Source: Leifsonia xyli subsp. cynodontis DSM 46306
Lineage (GTDB): Bacteria > Actinomycetota > Actinomycetes > Actinomycetales > Microbacteriaceae
Length of the DNA stretch: 64,000 nt
Reading direction: 5' to 3'
Assembly: GCF_000470775.1 (NCBI RefSeq)
Contig: NC_022438.1
Coordinates: 372,001 to 436,000, forward strand
Part shown: piece by piece, positions 39,810-50,193 of the stretch
Position numbering within the stretch: position 1 is the first letter of the stretch
How the letters are laid out: each line of letters starts with the position of its first letter
Translations under genes and position numbers: made by a program
Notes under the pieces: generated by a model
Told to the model about the DNA's origin: nothing
Seen by the model: only the letters and a program-made list of their open reading frames with translations
Databases searched by the model: none

Positions 39810-39957
39810 CGTGCGCCTCCCATCCGGACTGAGCGCCAGGACGGAACCTGGACGCATTACCGTCGGTACCGGAATTCCACCGGTTCAGCGGCGGGCTCTC
39901 ACCCTCCGCTCGCGGACTGTCACCGCCGGTTCGGACTCTCACCGACCCCGGAGCACG
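39810..39957 (-). promoter_or_regulatory. FMN riboswitch (RFN element)
   Basis: Read on the minus strand, the leader has the RFN blocks in order: CCGGGGTCGGTGAGAGTCC, then AACCGGCGGTGACAGTCCGC, GAGGGTGAGAGCCCGC, GGTGGAATTCCGGTACCGAC, and CAGTCCGGATGGGAGGCGCA. It senses FMN and reduces rib expression. A following hairpin (GGCGGCC...GGCCGCC, 39789-39807) and a CCCCTCCCC stretch may act as the expression platform. Confidence 0.93.
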
Positions 39958-40078
39958 TAATTTTCTGTGCCGAGTCTAGCCAACGCACCCGTAGGCGTTT
40001 TCTATTCCCGCTTAATCTGACCGGTCGCACCCGCAAATCGCTTCTCCGGAAGCAAGCGAAACCGTATGGTTTATTTTT

Positions 40079-41707
40079 GTGGCTTACTTGAAAAACATCA
40101 CTGTTATCCGGGCGGTCGCAACGGGAGGCGGTGTGCTGCTCGGCTCCGCTCTCCTGCTGGGCGCCGCACCCATCCCGGCGCCCGCTCCCGCACCCGTGCA
40201 GACCCGTGTGATCGTGGGCGCGCCCGATGACCTGTCCTCCGAAGTGTGTACCGGCAGGGCCGCGACACACACGCAGATCCAGACCCCGGACGGCGTGGTT
40301 CCGACGGTGTACGCCCTCGCCGGGGACACCCTCGATTTCTACGGCGAGACAAAGGCGTGCTAGAATGTGATCACGCCCATCGACGCGCTCGAGTGGGGTT
40401 TCACCGCCTCCGAAATCGCCTGGACGCTGCGGCCGGCGGGCGGCGGCTCGCAGTCCCTGGGCGCGGGCACGGTCCTCAAAGAGGGCAGAGAGACCGTCCC
40501 CACCACCAGCCGGATGAGTCGCACGCTGACCGCGGGGGACGACAACGCGCGGCTGTCCTTCGGCGTCCCGGTTCCGGTGGAGTCGCCCAATGGCATGGAT
40601 TTCTCGGGGACGGTGACGACGGTGATCCTGCGCGTGGTCGACCCCGGCCTCGAACTGGTCAAGGAGGTCTGCGTCGCCGGCAGCGAGGCCGCCTGCGATG
40701 TGGCCGACGACGCCGTGTGGTCGTCGCGGGCCGTGGTCGATGCCGGCGCCGACGTGATCTGGCGGCTCACGGCCACGAACACCGGCACCATCGCCCTGAA
40801 CGATGTCTGCGTCGCCGCTGACGTGCTCACCGACGGCATCGCCGCGGACAACACCTGCGCCGGAGCGGCGGTCGCCGCGACGCTGCTCCCGGGCTCCAGC
40901 GCTGCGATCCGCTGCACCACGTCCTCGCTCACGGGGGACCGGCCGGCGAACTACGCCAAGCTGACGAGTTCGTTCACCGACCCCGATCCGCGCCAGCGGC
41001 TCATCGAGCGCTACGGCAGCGACGGGGTCGAGTCGAATGTCTCGCGAGCCGATGTGCTTATCCCGGCTCCCGCTCTCGCGCTCGTCAAGCAGGTTTGCGA
41101 GACCGGCGCCGGTTGCGATGCGACCGATGACGCGCAGTGGGTCGATCACGCCACCCTGCCCCTCGGCTCCGACGCGCAGTGGCGGCTGACGGTGACGAAC
41201 ACGGGCAATGTGCCGCTCGCGGATGTCGCGGTGTCCCTCGAAGAGCTCAGTGGCGGGATGACCGGAACCAGCGCCGAGTGCTCGGCTCTCACCTTCGGGA
41301 CCCTCGCCGCGGGTCAGTCGGCCTCCGCCGAGTGTACGACCACCGGGATCGCGGACACGTCCCAGGACACCGTGAACACGGCGGCCGTCACAGGGCAGCC
41401 GCTGGATGACGACGGTCAGCCGCTCGGGAGCGCGATCGGCTCCCAGCGAGCGCGCGCGGCCGTCACGACGTTCGCGTTCATCCAGGCTCCGATCGTCACG
41501 CCGACCGGTCCGGACGCCGCAGGCGCCCCGGATTCCGCAGACGGCCCGGACGCCCCGGCCGCCTCGCCGGCCGCGAACCGCCCCGGCTCGGGTGACCTCG
41601 CCCAGACGGGCCTCGACATCGGACTGCTTTCCGGGGCGACACTGGCTCTCCTCGCGGTGGGCGGCTGCCTCCTCGCGCTGTTCCGGAAGCGCCGCGTCCG
41701 CGTCTGA
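40079..41707 (+). pseudogene. LAxTG surface protein with DUF11-type repeats, nonsense codon
   Basis: GTG 40079 starts a signal peptide (VATGGGVLLGSALLLGAA). After about 94 codons an in-frame TAG (40361-40363) interrupts the gene, with coding sequence resuming at once in the same frame (NVITPIDALEWGFTASEIAW). Two DUF11/conserved-repeat modules follow (LELVKEVC...WRLTATNTGTIALNDVCV and LALVKQVC...WRLTVTNTGNVPLADVAV). A Pro/Ala linker leads to the sorting signal DLAQTG, a hydrophobic helix and FRKRRVRV. A CAG-to-TAG change is the simplest explanation. Confidence 0.8.
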
Positions 41708-41746
41708 CCCCGCGCTCCGAAAGGGCGGCCCGGCGCCGTCTGGCCG

Positions 41747-42715
41747 CTAAGCGACCAGCGCCCGGGCCGTTCCTTCGTCCACGACCAGGTCCGTGAGGAG
41801 GCCCGCTGCCAGCGCACCGCGCAGGCTGTGTACCTTCGACGGTCCCGAGACGATGCAGACGCGGCGCGGCACGCTTCTGATCAGGTCGATGTCGGGGCCG
41901 CTGGTCCGCTCGTTCAGCGGGATGCCGTGGTGGCTGCCGTCCTGCCGGAAGAACACCGTCGCGACATCGCCGACCACCCCGGACTCGTCCAGCGAAGCGT
42001 AGTCGGCCGCGTCGAGGTAGCCGCCGGCGTAGACGTGGGAGCGCACCTCGGAGAAGGGGGAGCCGAGGCCGAAGAGGGCGACGTCCATCCGCTCCTGGAT
42101 GTCGAGGATGCGCCGTGTGCTGCGCTCCCGCCACATGGCCGCCTTCGTCTGCGGGTCGTCGAAGAGCGCGGGGACAGGGAACTCCTGGATCGTTCCCGAG
42201 AACGTGTCGCCGAACCGGCGCAGGATCTCGGAGGCGTAGAGCACACCCGTCGTGTAGGTGTTGCCCGCGCCGTTCAGCTGCACGAACTCCAGGTTGTGCA
42301 GATCGCGGGGGATGAGGTGGCGGCTCAGCGCGCTCATGGTCGAGCCCCAGGCGATCCCGACGCGCTGGTTCGAGTCGATGAAGCGGTCGAGAATACGTGC
42401 AGCGGAGAGGGCGACCCGTTCGAGCCGGTCGACATCGCTGATGGCGCCCGGCACGGGGACGATGTGCGCCGCCACCCCGAAGCGGTCGTTGATCTCCTGC
42501 TGGATGCGGATGGCGCCCTCGTGCGGCTGCGCGATCTGGATGGTGACCAGTCCGGAGGCCCGAGCGTAGGAGAGGAGCCGGGAGACGCTGGATCGCGAGA
42601 TGTGCATCTCGTGGGCGATGGCCTCCATCGTCAGGTCCTGCATGTAGTACAGGTGGCCGGCTTTCAGGGCGTCGCGCACTCTGTCGGAGGAGCTCCGGGT
42701 TCCGGATGCGGACAT
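41747..42715 (-). CDS. SorC/DeoR-type sugar-binding transcriptional regulator of the glycerol genes
   Basis: 322 residues from ATG 42715; GTG 42748 is an alternative start. The N-terminal winged helix (MEAIAHEMHISRSSVSRLLSY) binds DNA. The rest is the SorC effector domain, resembling sugar-phosphate isomerases, with VGIAWGSTMSAL and LNGAGNTYTTGVLY. It is transcribed away from glpD, and the same palindrome lies in front of both glpD and glpF. I infer that it controls glycerol use, with a triose- or glycerol-phosphate as effector. Confidence 0.85.
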   Translation of the reverse strand: MSASGTRSSSDRVRDALKAGHLYYMQDLTMEAIAHEMHISRSSVSRLLSYARASGLVTIQIAQPHEGAIRIQQEINDRFGVAAHIVPVPGAISDVDRLERVALSAARILDRFIDSNQRVGIAWGSTMSALSRHLIPRDLHNLEFVQLNGAGNTYTTGVLYASEILRRFGDTFSGTIQEFPVPALFDDPQTKAAMWRERSTRRILDIQERMDVALFGLGSPFSEVRSHVYAGGYLDAADYASLDESGVVGDVATVFFRQDGSHHGIPLNERTSGPDIDLIRSVPRRVCIVSGPSKVHSLRGALAAGLLTDLVVDEGTARALVA

Positions 42716-42743
42716 TCGAGGCCGCTTTCTGAGGTTCGCGGAC

Positions 42744-42757
42744 TGCACGTATGTGCA
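42744..42757. promoter_or_regulatory. Operator palindrome upstream of glpD
   Basis: TGCAC-GTAT-GTGCA: inverted 5-base arms around four bases, in the divergent region between the regulator and glpD. A TATAAC -10-like box lies at 42792-42797. The same arms recur before glpF. Confidence 0.65.
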
Positions 42758-42838
42758 TCCGACTTGATCGAAGTTGTGCCGTGTTCAAGACTATAACCGT
42801 ATTCTGCAACCGAACCACCGATATTCCAGGAGTTGTCC

Positions 42839-44578
42839 GTGACGACGAAGTCGACCCGCCGCCCCGAGGTCCAGCGCATCGCGGAGCGGCCGACCGCCCA
42901 GGTGCTCATCGTCGGTGGCGGCATCAACGGGCTCGGAACCTTCCGCGACCTCGCCCTGCAGGGCGTCGATGTCGTCCTCGTCGAGCGCAATGACTTCGTC
43001 TCCGGTGCGTCAGCGGCCTCCAGCCACATGATCCACGGCGGCATCCGTTATCTGGAGAACGGCGAGTTCCGGCTCGTGAAGGAGTCGATCACCGAGCGCA
43101 ACGGTCTGTTGCGGATCGCCCCGCACTACGTGAAACCGCTGGAGACCACCATCCCGATCTTCTCGACCTTCTCGGGGATCATGGCTGCGCCGCTGCGGTT
43201 CCTCACCCATAAGTCGGGCAAACCCAAGGAACGCGGCGCTTTCCTCATCAAGACCGGCCTGACGATCTACGATGCGTTCTCCCGCGATGGCGGCAGCGTT
43301 CCGCGGCACAGGTTCCACGGCCGCAAGAAGTCGCTCGAGGTGCTCCCCGCGCTGAACCCGGGCCTCAAATACACGGCGACCTACTTCGATGCCTCCGTTC
43401 ATGATCCCGAGCGGCTCGCCCTCGATGTCCTCGCCGACGGTCTGGCCGCTGGGCCGCACGCCCGCGCCGCCAACTACGCGGAGGCCGTGGGAGCGAAGGA
43501 CGGCGGTGTCCTGGTCCGCGACCGCGAGACCGGCGAGGAGTTCTCGATCACCGCGGACATCGTGATCAACGCATCAGGACCCTGGACCGATCTCACCAAT
43601 GATGCGCTGGGTCAGGCCACCCGGTACATGGGGGGTACCAAGGGGTCGCATATCGTGCTCGACAACCCGCAGCTCATGGCAGCCTGCCAGGGTCGTGAGA
43701 TGTTCTTCGAGAACGACGACGGCCGCATCGTCCTCATTTACCCGCTGAAGGGCCGTGTGATGGTCGGCACCACCGACATCGAGGCGGACATAGCGACTCC
43801 GGCCGTCTGCACCGAGGACGAGATCGACTACTTCATCGAACTGGTCGCACACGTTTTCCCGGGCATTCCGGTCACGCGAGAGCAGATCGTCTACACCTTC
43901 TCCGGTGTCCGCCCGCTGCCGCACCACGACGACACCGCACCCGGTTTCGTCTCCCGCGACTACCGTATCGTCCCCGGCGCCGTCTCCGGTCTCGGCGCTA
44001 CGATGGTCCTCAGCCTGGTCGGCGGCAAGTGGACGACGTTCCGCGCGCTGAGCGAGCACCTCGCCAACGAGGCGCTGGAGGCTCTGGGCCTCACCCGCAC
44101 CGTCTCCACCCTCGGACTGCCCATCGGTGGCGGAGCGGGCTTCCCGGCCACCCCGCAGGCCGAGCGCGACTGGATCGCGCGCTATGGCGCGGACATCGGC
44201 GCTGAGCGCGCCGCGACCCTCTTGCACCGCTATGGAACCCGCGCCTGCGCGATCATCGCCGCGATCGCCGCGTGGGAGGGCGACGACGTCGCGCTCGCCG
44301 GGGCACCCGGCTACTCCCGCGCCGAGATCGACCACCTCATCCGCACCGAGCACGTCGCCCACCTGTCGGATGTCTTTCTGCGCCGCACCAGCCTCGCGTT
44401 CACCGGCGCTGTCAGCGTGCCGCTCGTGCGCGAAATCGCGGAAATCGCGGCGAATGTCCTCGGATGGTCGCCAAAGCGGCGCACAGAGGAGGAAGATACT
44501 TTCCAAGCGGAACTAGCCGGCGCCCACCTGGTGCATCTCACGTCAGGGGACGGCAGCGAAGCCGCGGCGCTTCGATAA
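42839..44578 (+). CDS. glpD: Glycerol-3-phosphate dehydrogenase, FAD-dependent
   Basis: 579 residues from GTG 42839, chosen because AGGAG at 42828-42832 is correctly spaced from it; TTG 42833 would sit on the ribosome site. The enzyme oxidises glycerol 3-phosphate to dihydroxyacetone phosphate and feeds electrons to quinone at the membrane. The FAD motif is VLIVGGGINGLGTFRD, followed by GASAASSHMIHGGIRYLE and SLVGGKWTTFR. First gene of glpD-glpF-glpK and divergent from its presumed regulator. Complete. Confidence 0.93.
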   Translation: MTTKSTRRPEVQRIAERPTAQVLIVGGGINGLGTFRDLALQGVDVVLVERNDFVSGASAASSHMIHGGIRYLENGEFRLVKESITERNGLLRIAPHYVKPLETTIPIFSTFSGIMAAPLRFLTHKSGKPKERGAFLIKTGLTIYDAFSRDGGSVPRHRFHGRKKSLEVLPALNPGLKYTATYFDASVHDPERLALDVLADGLAAGPHARAANYAEAVGAKDGGVLVRDRETGEEFSITADIVINASGPWTDLTNDALGQATRYMGGTKGSHIVLDNPQLMAACQGREMFFENDDGRIVLIYPLKGRVMVGTTDIEADIATPAVCTEDEIDYFIELVAHVFPGIPVTREQIVYTFSGVRPLPHHDDTAPGFVSRDYRIVPGAVSGLGATMVLSLVGGKWTTFRALSEHLANEALEALGLTRTVSTLGLPIGGGAGFPATPQAERDWIARYGADIGAERAATLLHRYGTRACAIIAAIAAWEGDDVALAGAPGYSRAEIDHLIRTEHVAHLSDVFLRRTSLAFTGAVSVPLVREIAEIAANVLGWSPKRRTEEEDTFQAELAGAHLVHLTSGDGSEAAALR

Positions 44579-44593
44579 TGCACAGACGTGCAT
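44578..44593. promoter_or_regulatory. Operator palindrome upstream of glpF
   Basis: ATGCAC-AGAC-GTGCAT overlaps the last base of glpD. The arms match those of the glpD site. It lies 10 bases upstream of a promoter-like TTGTCA. Confidence 0.7.
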
Positions 44594-44603
44594 GGCACGG
44601 TCC

Positions 44604-44632
44604 TTGTCAGGTGGAACTAACCGCAATAGCGT
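44604..44632 (+). promoter_or_regulatory. Promoter-like sequence before glpF
   Basis: TTGTCA at 44604-44609 and TAGCGT at 44627-44632 with a 17-base spacer; the -10 box is weak. It would transcribe glpF-glpK independently of glpD. Confidence 0.4.
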
Positions 44633-44710
44633 TCACATGTCGGCTCTGACGAGAACCACATCTCATGGCAGATCGTAGGGTGCGGGTCAACTGAACAACT
44701 GGAGGTCAAC

Positions 44711-45487
44711 GTGGACAATATCGGTGTGGATTTCCTGTCCGAACTGGTCGGAACGGCGATGCTGGCCCTTCTCGGTACGGGTGTCGTGGCGAATGTCGCT
44801 CTTGTCAAGAACAAGGGCTTCAACGGCGGGTTCCTGATGGTGAACATCGGCTGGGGCATCGCGGTGTTCTCGGGTGTCGTCGTCGCTTACAACTCGGGCG
44901 CCCACTTGAACCCGGCGGTGACGCTCGGCCTGTGGGCCAACGGCGCGACCCAGTTCGGCAATAAAGACGCCCATACCCTCGTGGATGTGAGCTTCGCCAC
45001 GGTCGTGCTCTTCATCCTGGCTCAGCTGATCGGCGCCTTCATCGGCGCCGTTCTCACCTGGCTGGCCTACAAGAAGCACTTTGACGAGGAGCCCGAGCCC
45101 GCCAACAAGCTCGGTGTGTTCTCGACCGGCCCGGCCATCCGCAGCTACGCGTGGAACCTCATCACAGAGATCGTCGGCACGTTCGTCCTGGTCTTCGTCG
45201 TGATCGGCTTCGGCCACCAGCCCGGCAACAATGTCGGCCTCGGCGCGCTCGGCGCGCTCCCCGTCGCCCTGCTGGTGATCGGCATCGGCGCGAGCCTCGG
45301 CGGTCCGACCGGGTATGCGATCAACCCGGCCCGTGACCTCGGCCCTCGCCTCGCGCACGCCGTGCTGCCGATCAAAGGCAAGGGCTCCAGCGACTGGTCC
45401 TACTCCTGGGTACCGGTCGTCGGCCCGATCGTCGGCGGTCTCCTGGCAGGCTGGCTGGCCATCCTCCTGCTGCCGATCCTGATGTGA
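44711..45487 (+). CDS. glpF: Glycerol uptake facilitator (aquaglyceroporin)
   Basis: 258 residues from GTG 44711 with ribosome site CTGGAGG. Six-helix MIP channel with both pore half-helices: HLNPAVTLG and [11 protein letters not shown]. The Asp after the second NPAR is the hallmark of glycerol- rather than water-selective channels. It admits glycerol for GlpK, whose gene follows 85 bases later. Confidence 0.95.
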   Translation: MDNIGVDFLSELVGTAMLALLGTGVVANVALVKNKGFNGGFLMVNIGWGIAVFSGVVVAYNSGAHLNPAVTLGLWANGATQFGNKDAHTLVDVSFATVVLFILAQLIGAFIGAVLTWLAYKKHFDEEPEPANKLGVFSTGPAIRSYAWNLITEIVGTFVLVFVVIGFGHQPGNNVGLGALGALPVALLVIGIGASLGGPTGYAINPARDLGPRLAHAVLPIKGKGSSDWSYSWVPVVGPIVGGLLAGWLAILLLPILM

Positions 45488-45572
45488 GAGCCCGACTCAG
45501 GCACAACCCGGGGCCGGCCGGGAGATCCGGCCGACCCTCTCCGTCTCACCCCCGAACAAAGGAGTCATCTCT

Positions 45573-47093
45573 ATGGCCGAGTACATCGTCGCCATCGACC
45601 AAGGCACAACAAGCACCCGGGCGATCATCTTCGACAAGTCCGGGTCGATCGTCTCGACCGGGCAATTGGAGCACGAGCAGATCTTCCCGAAGCCGGGCTG
45701 GGTCGAGCACAACCCCGTCGAGATCTGGAACAACACCCGCGAGGTCATCGGGCAGGCCCTCTCGAAGGCCGATCTGACCCGCCACGACATCGCGGCGGTG
45801 GGCATCACCAACCAGCGCGAGACCGCGGTGGTGTGGGACAAGAACACCGGGGAGCCGGTCTACAACGCGATCGTCTGGCAGGACACCCGAACGCAGCCGA
45901 TCGTGGACCGGCTCGCCGCGGAGGGCGGTGTCGAGCGGTTCAAGCCGATCGTGGGACTCCCGCTCGCGACCTACTTCTCGGGTACCAAGATCGTCTGGAT
46001 ACTCGAGAACGTCGAGGGGGCCCGCGAGCGCGCCGAACGCGGCGATCTGCTGTTCGGCACCACCGACAGCTGGGTCCTCTGGAACCTCACCGGTGGCACC
46101 GACGGCGGTGTGCATGCCACCGACGTGACCAACGCCTCCCGCACCATGTTCATGGACCTGGAGACGCTGAGCTGGCGGGACGACATCCTCGACGCGTTCG
46201 GGGTGCCGAAGTCGATGCTCCCGGAGATCAAGAGCTCCTCCGAGGTCTACGGCACGGTCGAACCGTCGAGCCTGCTGCGCGAGGTGCCCGTGGCGGGCAT
46301 CCTCGGCGACCAGCAGGCCGCCACATTCGGCCAGGCCGCGTTCGATCCGGGCGAGTCCAAGAACACCTACGGCACCGGCAACTTCCTCATCTTCAACACG
46401 GGTGAGGAGATCGTCCACTCCAAGAACGGTCTGCTGACGACGCTCGGCTACAAGCTGGGCGATGCGAAACCGCACTACGCCCTGGAGGGCTCGATCGCCG
46501 TCACCGGCTCGCTGGTGCAGTGGCTGCGGGACAACCTCGGCATCATCTCCAGCGCTCCGGAGATCGAGGAGCTGGCCAAAACGGTCGAGGACAACGGCGG
46601 CGCGTACTTCGTGCCGGCGTTCTCCGGTCTGTTCGCGCCGTACTGGCGGGCGGACGCGCGCGGTGCGCTCGTGGGCCTGACCCGCTATGTGAACAAGGGG
46701 CACATCGCCCGGGCCGCCCTGGAAGCGACCGCTTTCCAGACCCGCGAGGTGCTGGACGCGGTGAACGCCGACTCGGGCGTCGACCTCACGGAGCTGAAGG
46801 TGGACGGCGGCATGATCGCCAACAACACCCTGATGCAGTTCCAGGCCGACATCCTGGGCGTCCCCGTCGTTCGTCCGGTCGTCGCAGAGACCACCGCTCT
46901 CGGCGCCGCCTACGCCGCCGGCCTCGTCACCGGCTTCTGGGAGAACCTGGACGACCTGCGCAAGAACTGGCAGGAGGACCGCCGTTGGGAGCCCACGATG
47001 GACGCCGCCGAGCGCGACCGCCAGCTCCGCCTCTGGAAGAAGGCCGTGACGAAGACCTTCGACTGGGTGGATGACGACGTGCAGAACGGCTGA
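45573..47093 (+). CDS. glpK: Glycerol kinase
   Basis: 506 residues from ATG 45573, preceded by AAAGGAG. It phosphorylates glycerol to trap it in the cell. The FGGY-kinase phosphate loop [13 protein letters not shown] is at the N-terminus, [13 protein letters not shown] and the C-terminal signature [18 protein letters not shown] region are intact. It uses the glycerol imported by GlpF and supplies GlpD. A strong hairpin follows the stop. Confidence 0.96.
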   Translation: MAEYIVAIDQGTTSTRAIIFDKSGSIVSTGQLEHEQIFPKPGWVEHNPVEIWNNTREVIGQALSKADLTRHDIAAVGITNQRETAVVWDKNTGEPVYNAIVWQDTRTQPIVDRLAAEGGVERFKPIVGLPLATYFSGTKIVWILENVEGARERAERGDLLFGTTDSWVLWNLTGGTDGGVHATDVTNASRTMFMDLETLSWRDDILDAFGVPKSMLPEIKSSSEVYGTVEPSSLLREVPVAGILGDQQAATFGQAAFDPGESKNTYGTGNFLIFNTGEEIVHSKNGLLTTLGYKLGDAKPHYALEGSIAVTGSLVQWLRDNLGIISSAPEIEELAKTVEDNGGAYFVPAFSGLFAPYWRADARGALVGLTRYVNKGHIARAALEATAFQTREVLDAVNADSGVDLTELKVDGGMIANNTLMQFQADILGVPVVRPVVAETTALGAAYAAGLVTGFWENLDDLRKNWQEDRRWEPTMDAAERDRQLRLWKKAVTKTFDWVDDDVQNG

Positions 47094-47103
47094 CCCCTCA
47101 CAC

Positions 47104-47143
47104 GCGGAAGCGCCGTCCGGCTGGGGCCGGGCGGCGCTTCCGC
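47104..47143 (+). terminator. Hairpin terminator after glpK
   Basis: An 18-base arm at 47104-47121 (starting GCGGAAGCGCCG) pairs with 47126-47143 at 17 of 18 positions around a TGGG loop. There is no T-run, as is common for actinobacterial terminators. Confidence 0.75.
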
Positions 47144-47264
47144 GCGCCGGGCGCTGTCCGCCCCGAACTGGGGCCAGCAACCGGTTTCGTCCGCATTTTC
47201 GAGGACACTAGTCTCGGTCATACCTCGTGGCACCGAACGGCGGGGGCGGAAAGGGGTGGTTCCG

Positions 47265-47660
47265 ATGGACATCAACGGCATCCACATCGCGGACACAGCG
47301 CTGCTGCGTGTGCTGGCTGGCCTTCAGCCGGGCACACCGGTCGTGTTCGTCTCGGACAACGCGCCGTGGGCGCCGGCGCCGGCGCTGCGCTGGCACGAGT
47401 CGCTGGCGACGGCGGTCGCCCGAGCGGTGCGGATCAGCGACGCGGTCCCGATCCTCGGCTGGCTAGAAGAGCCGATGGACGACCACGCCTACGAGAGCGC
47501 GTTCACCGTCATGGGCATCGCGGCGCACAGCGTGAACGGCCGCCTGCGCACCGTCCTGCTGACGGCTCAGGAGATGAACAGGGCGCTCCCGGAGCAGGCC
47601 CTGGTCATCCAAGTGCCGGGTACCGGCTCGGCGTGGACCTTCGCCCTCGTCACCCGCTGA
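47265..47660 (+). CDS. Hypothetical protein
   Basis: 131 residues from ATG 47265, placed 8 bases after GGAAAGGGG; GTG 47256 in the same frame is less well spaced. I recognise no family. The protein is soluble, has no signal peptide or membrane segment and mixes predicted strands and helices (GTPVVFVSDNAPW, ALVIQVPGTGSAWTF). It stands alone between the glycerol operon and a convergent acetyltransferase gene. Confidence 0.6.
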   Translation: MDINGIHIADTALLRVLAGLQPGTPVVFVSDNAPWAPAPALRWHESLATAVARAVRISDAVPILGWLEEPMDDHAYESAFTVMGIAAHSVNGRLRTVLLTAQEMNRALPEQALVIQVPGTGSAWTFALVTR

Positions 47661-47708
47661 CATGGCAGCGGGGTGCGGTCGAGGCGAACAGCACGACCCG
47701 CGGAGCGG

Positions 47709-48305
47709 TCACAGCGACAGCTGCACGAAGGTCGCGTCCGGCCAGTCGCCGGCCGGCGCCCGTGGGTCGTCGGCGAGCATTCCCGCCTGCCAGCGGTCGC
47801 GGCGGACCCCGCCCTGCGTGACCCCGAGCCGTGCTGTGCCCTCGAACCGGAACCCGGCTCGGCGGGCGACGGCGGCGCTCGCCGCGTTGCCCGCGATGGC
47901 GTGCCACACCACCCGGTGCAGGCCGAGACCGGACGGTGCGCCCGCGAAGGCGAAATCGAGCACCAGCGCCACCGCTTCGGACATGTAGCCGCGGCCACGC
48001 GCCTCCCAGCCCAGCCAGAAGCCGATCTCGGCGGCGCCGTCGTGGATCTCGTGCAGTCCGACCACCCCGTGCAGCGCGCCCTCCGCCCGGATGCCCCAGG
48101 TGCAGACCCGGCCGCTCGCCCAGCCGTCCGCCACCATTCCGGTGACGAAGCCCTCGCCGTCGGAACGGCGGTAAGGGCTGGGCACTGTCGTCCACGCGGA
48201 GACCTCGGGATCTTGGCAGAGCTCCACGATCCGGTCGATGTCGTCCGTCGTCGGTGCGGCGAGCGTCACCCGCTCCCCGGTCAGCACCACCGGCCCCGCG
48301 GTCAT
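47709..48305 (-). CDS. GNAT-family N-acetyltransferase (RimJ/RimL type)
   Basis: 198 residues from ATG 48305, overlapping the trpS stop by 4 bases. The acetyl-CoA-binding loop is seen as [16 protein letters not shown], preceded by [11 protein letters not shown] and followed by [23 protein letters not shown], as in acetyltransferases of ribosomal proteins or antibiotics (PF13302). The substrate is unknown. Co-transcribed with trpS. Confidence 0.85.
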   Translation of the reverse strand: MTAGPVVLTGERVTLAAPTTDDIDRIVELCQDPEVSAWTTVPSPYRRSDGEGFVTGMVADGWASGRVCTWGIRAEGALHGVVGLHEIHDGAAEIGFWLGWEARGRGYMSEAVALVLDFAFAGAPSGLGLHRVVWHAIAGNAASAAVARRAGFRFEGTARLGVTQGGVRRDRWQAGMLADDPRAPAGDWPDATFVQLSL

Positions 48306-49315
48306 CGGCGCGCGGGTCGCAGGAAGCCGATGGCTTCGTAGGCTTTGGCGAGCGTGACCTCGGCGGTCTCGCTCGCCTGGGCGGCGTTGCCGGCCAGGAT
48401 GCGGTCGAGCTCGGCCGGGTCGGCCAGCAGCTCCAGGGTGCGCTCGCGAACGGGGCCGAGAGCGTCGACCACCACCTCCACAAGCCCCTTCTTGAAGTCG
48501 CCGTAGCCCTTGCCCTCGTAGTCGAGCTCGATCTCCTGGACGGCCCGGCCCGACAGCGCGGAGTAGATGCTGAGCAGGTTGCTGATGCCCGGTTTGCCCG
48601 CGCGGTCGTACGAGACCACACCGTCGGTGTCGGTCACGGCGCGCATGATCTTCTTGCGGGTGATGTCCGGCTCGTCCAGAAGCCGGACGATCCCCGCTTC
48701 GGAGTCGGCGGACTTAGACATCTTCGCCTCGGGGCTCTGCAGGTCGTAGATGCGCGCTCCGTCCTTCAGGATCATGGCCTGCGGCACCACGAAGGTCTCG
48801 CCGAACCGGCTGTTGAAGCGCTCGGCCAGATCGCGGGTCAGCTCGACGTGCTGGCGCTGGTCGTCGCCGACCGGGACCACGTCGGCGTCGAACAGCAGGA
48901 TGTCGGCGGCCATGAGCACCGGATAGGTGAACAGCCCGACCGAGGTCGCCTCGGCGCCCTGTTTGGCGGATTTGTCTTTGAATTGCGTCATGCGCGCGGC
49001 CTCGCCGTAGCCGGTGATGGTGCTCAGCACCCAGGCGAGCTGCGCGTGCGCCGGAACGTGCGACTGCACGTAGAGGGTGGAAGCGGACGGGTCGATGCCC
49101 GCCGCGATGTACTGGGCAGCGGTGCGGCGCGTCTTCTCGCGGAGGTCGTGAGGGTCCTGCGCCACGGTGATCGCGTGCAGATCGACCACCGAGAAGAAAG
49201 CGTCGTGTACCGCCTGCAGGTCCTTCCATTGCAGGAGGGCGCCGACGTAGTTGCCGAGGTGCAGCGAGTCCGCGGAGGGCTGCATTCCCGAGTAGAGGCG
49301 GGGGGAGTCAGTCAT
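48302..49315 (-). CDS. trpS: Tryptophanyl-tRNA synthetase
   Basis: 337 residues from ATG 49315, where class I homology begins. The ATP-binding signatures are SLHLGNYVG (HIGH-type) and AKMSKS (KMSKS). [19 protein letters not shown] is typical of bacterial TrpRS. It charges tRNA-Trp in the cytoplasm. Its gene follows exodeoxyribonuclease III after 32 bases and overlaps the acetyltransferase gene. Confidence 0.95.
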   Translation of the reverse strand: MTDSPRLYSGMQPSADSLHLGNYVGALLQWKDLQAVHDAFFSVVDLHAITVAQDPHDLREKTRRTAAQYIAAGIDPSASTLYVQSHVPAHAQLAWVLSTITGYGEAARMTQFKDKSAKQGAEATSVGLFTYPVLMAADILLFDADVVPVGDDQRQHVELTRDLAERFNSRFGETFVVPQAMILKDGARIYDLQSPEAKMSKSADSEAGIVRLLDEPDITRKKIMRAVTDTDGVVSYDRAGKPGISNLLSIYSALSGRAVQEIELDYEGKGYGDFKKGLVEVVVDALGPVRERTLELLADPAELDRILAGNAAQASETAEVTLAKAYEAIGFLRPARR

Positions 49316-49347
49316 GTGTGTGCTTTCGGGAAAGTGGAGGTGGAGGG

Positions 49348-50184
49348 TCAGAGGGCGTAGTCGACGACCACGGGAGTGTGGTCGGACCATCGCTCGTCGT
49401 AGGCGGCCGCACGGTCCACCGCGTAGCTCTTCACCGTCGCCGCCAGCGCCGGTGTGGCGAGCTGGTAGTCGATGCGCCAGCCGGTGTCGTTGTCGAAGGC
49501 CTGGCCGCGCCATGTCCACCAGGTGTAGGGGCCGTCGACCTCACCGGCCCACTTGCGCCCGACATCCACCCAGCCGAGGCCCGCGCCGTCGTTGTAGCCG
49601 GGCTCGTCTTCGGCGCCGAGGATGCGATCGAAGTAGGCGCGCTCCTCCGGGAGGAACCCCGCCCGTTTGACGTTGCCCCTCCAGTTGCGGATGTCGAGGG
49701 TGCGGTGGCCGACGTTCAGATCGCCCAGCACGACCGCGTGCTCGCTGTGCGCGGCGAGCTCGGGCAGCCGCGCCTCCACGGCGTCGAGGAAGGTGTACTT
49801 GTCGGACTGCTTCGGAGTGCCCGCCTCGCCGGAGTGGACGTAGGCGCTGACCACGGTGATCGCTTTCCCGCCCACTTCGTAGTCCGCTTCGAGCCAGCGG
49901 CCGGCGCTGTCGAAGCCGGCCGGCCCGAGCCCCGCCCGGTGGGTCGCTGCGCGGTGCCGGGAGGCGATCGCGACGCCCGCCCTGCCCTTCGCGGTGGCCG
50001 GGTCGTGCAGGATGTCCCACTCGTCGCCGAGCAGCCCCAGCAGGTCGTCGGTGGAGGCGCGCACCTCCTGGATGGCCAGGATGTCGACATCGCGGGCGGC
50101 GAGCCACTCCCCCATGCCTCTGCGGAACGCGGCACGGATGCCGTTGACGTTGATCGTCGCGATGCGCAGGTGTTCAGAGGGCAT
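49348..50184 (-). CDS. xth: Exodeoxyribonuclease III
   Basis: 278 residues from ATG 50184. An AP endonuclease and 3'-phosphatase of base-excision repair. The metal and catalytic motifs are in order: [40 protein letters not shown] and [13 protein letters not shown]. It is 9 bases from the upstream membrane protein gene on the same strand and 32 bases from trpS, so the cluster is probably one operon. Confidence 0.93.
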   Translation of the reverse strand: MPSEHLRIATINVNGIRAAFRRGMGEWLAARDVDILAIQEVRASTDDLLGLLGDEWDILHDPATAKGRAGVAIASRHRAATHRAGLGPAGFDSAGRWLEADYEVGGKAITVVSAYVHSGEAGTPKQSDKYTFLDAVEARLPELAAHSEHAVVLGDLNVGHRTLDIRNWRGNVKRAGFLPEERAYFDRILGAEDEPGYNDGAGLGWVDVGRKWAGEVDGPYTWWTWRGQAFDNDTGWRIDYQLATPALAATVKSYAVDRAAAYDERWSDHTPVVVDYAL

Positions 50185-50193
50185 GGTCCCACC

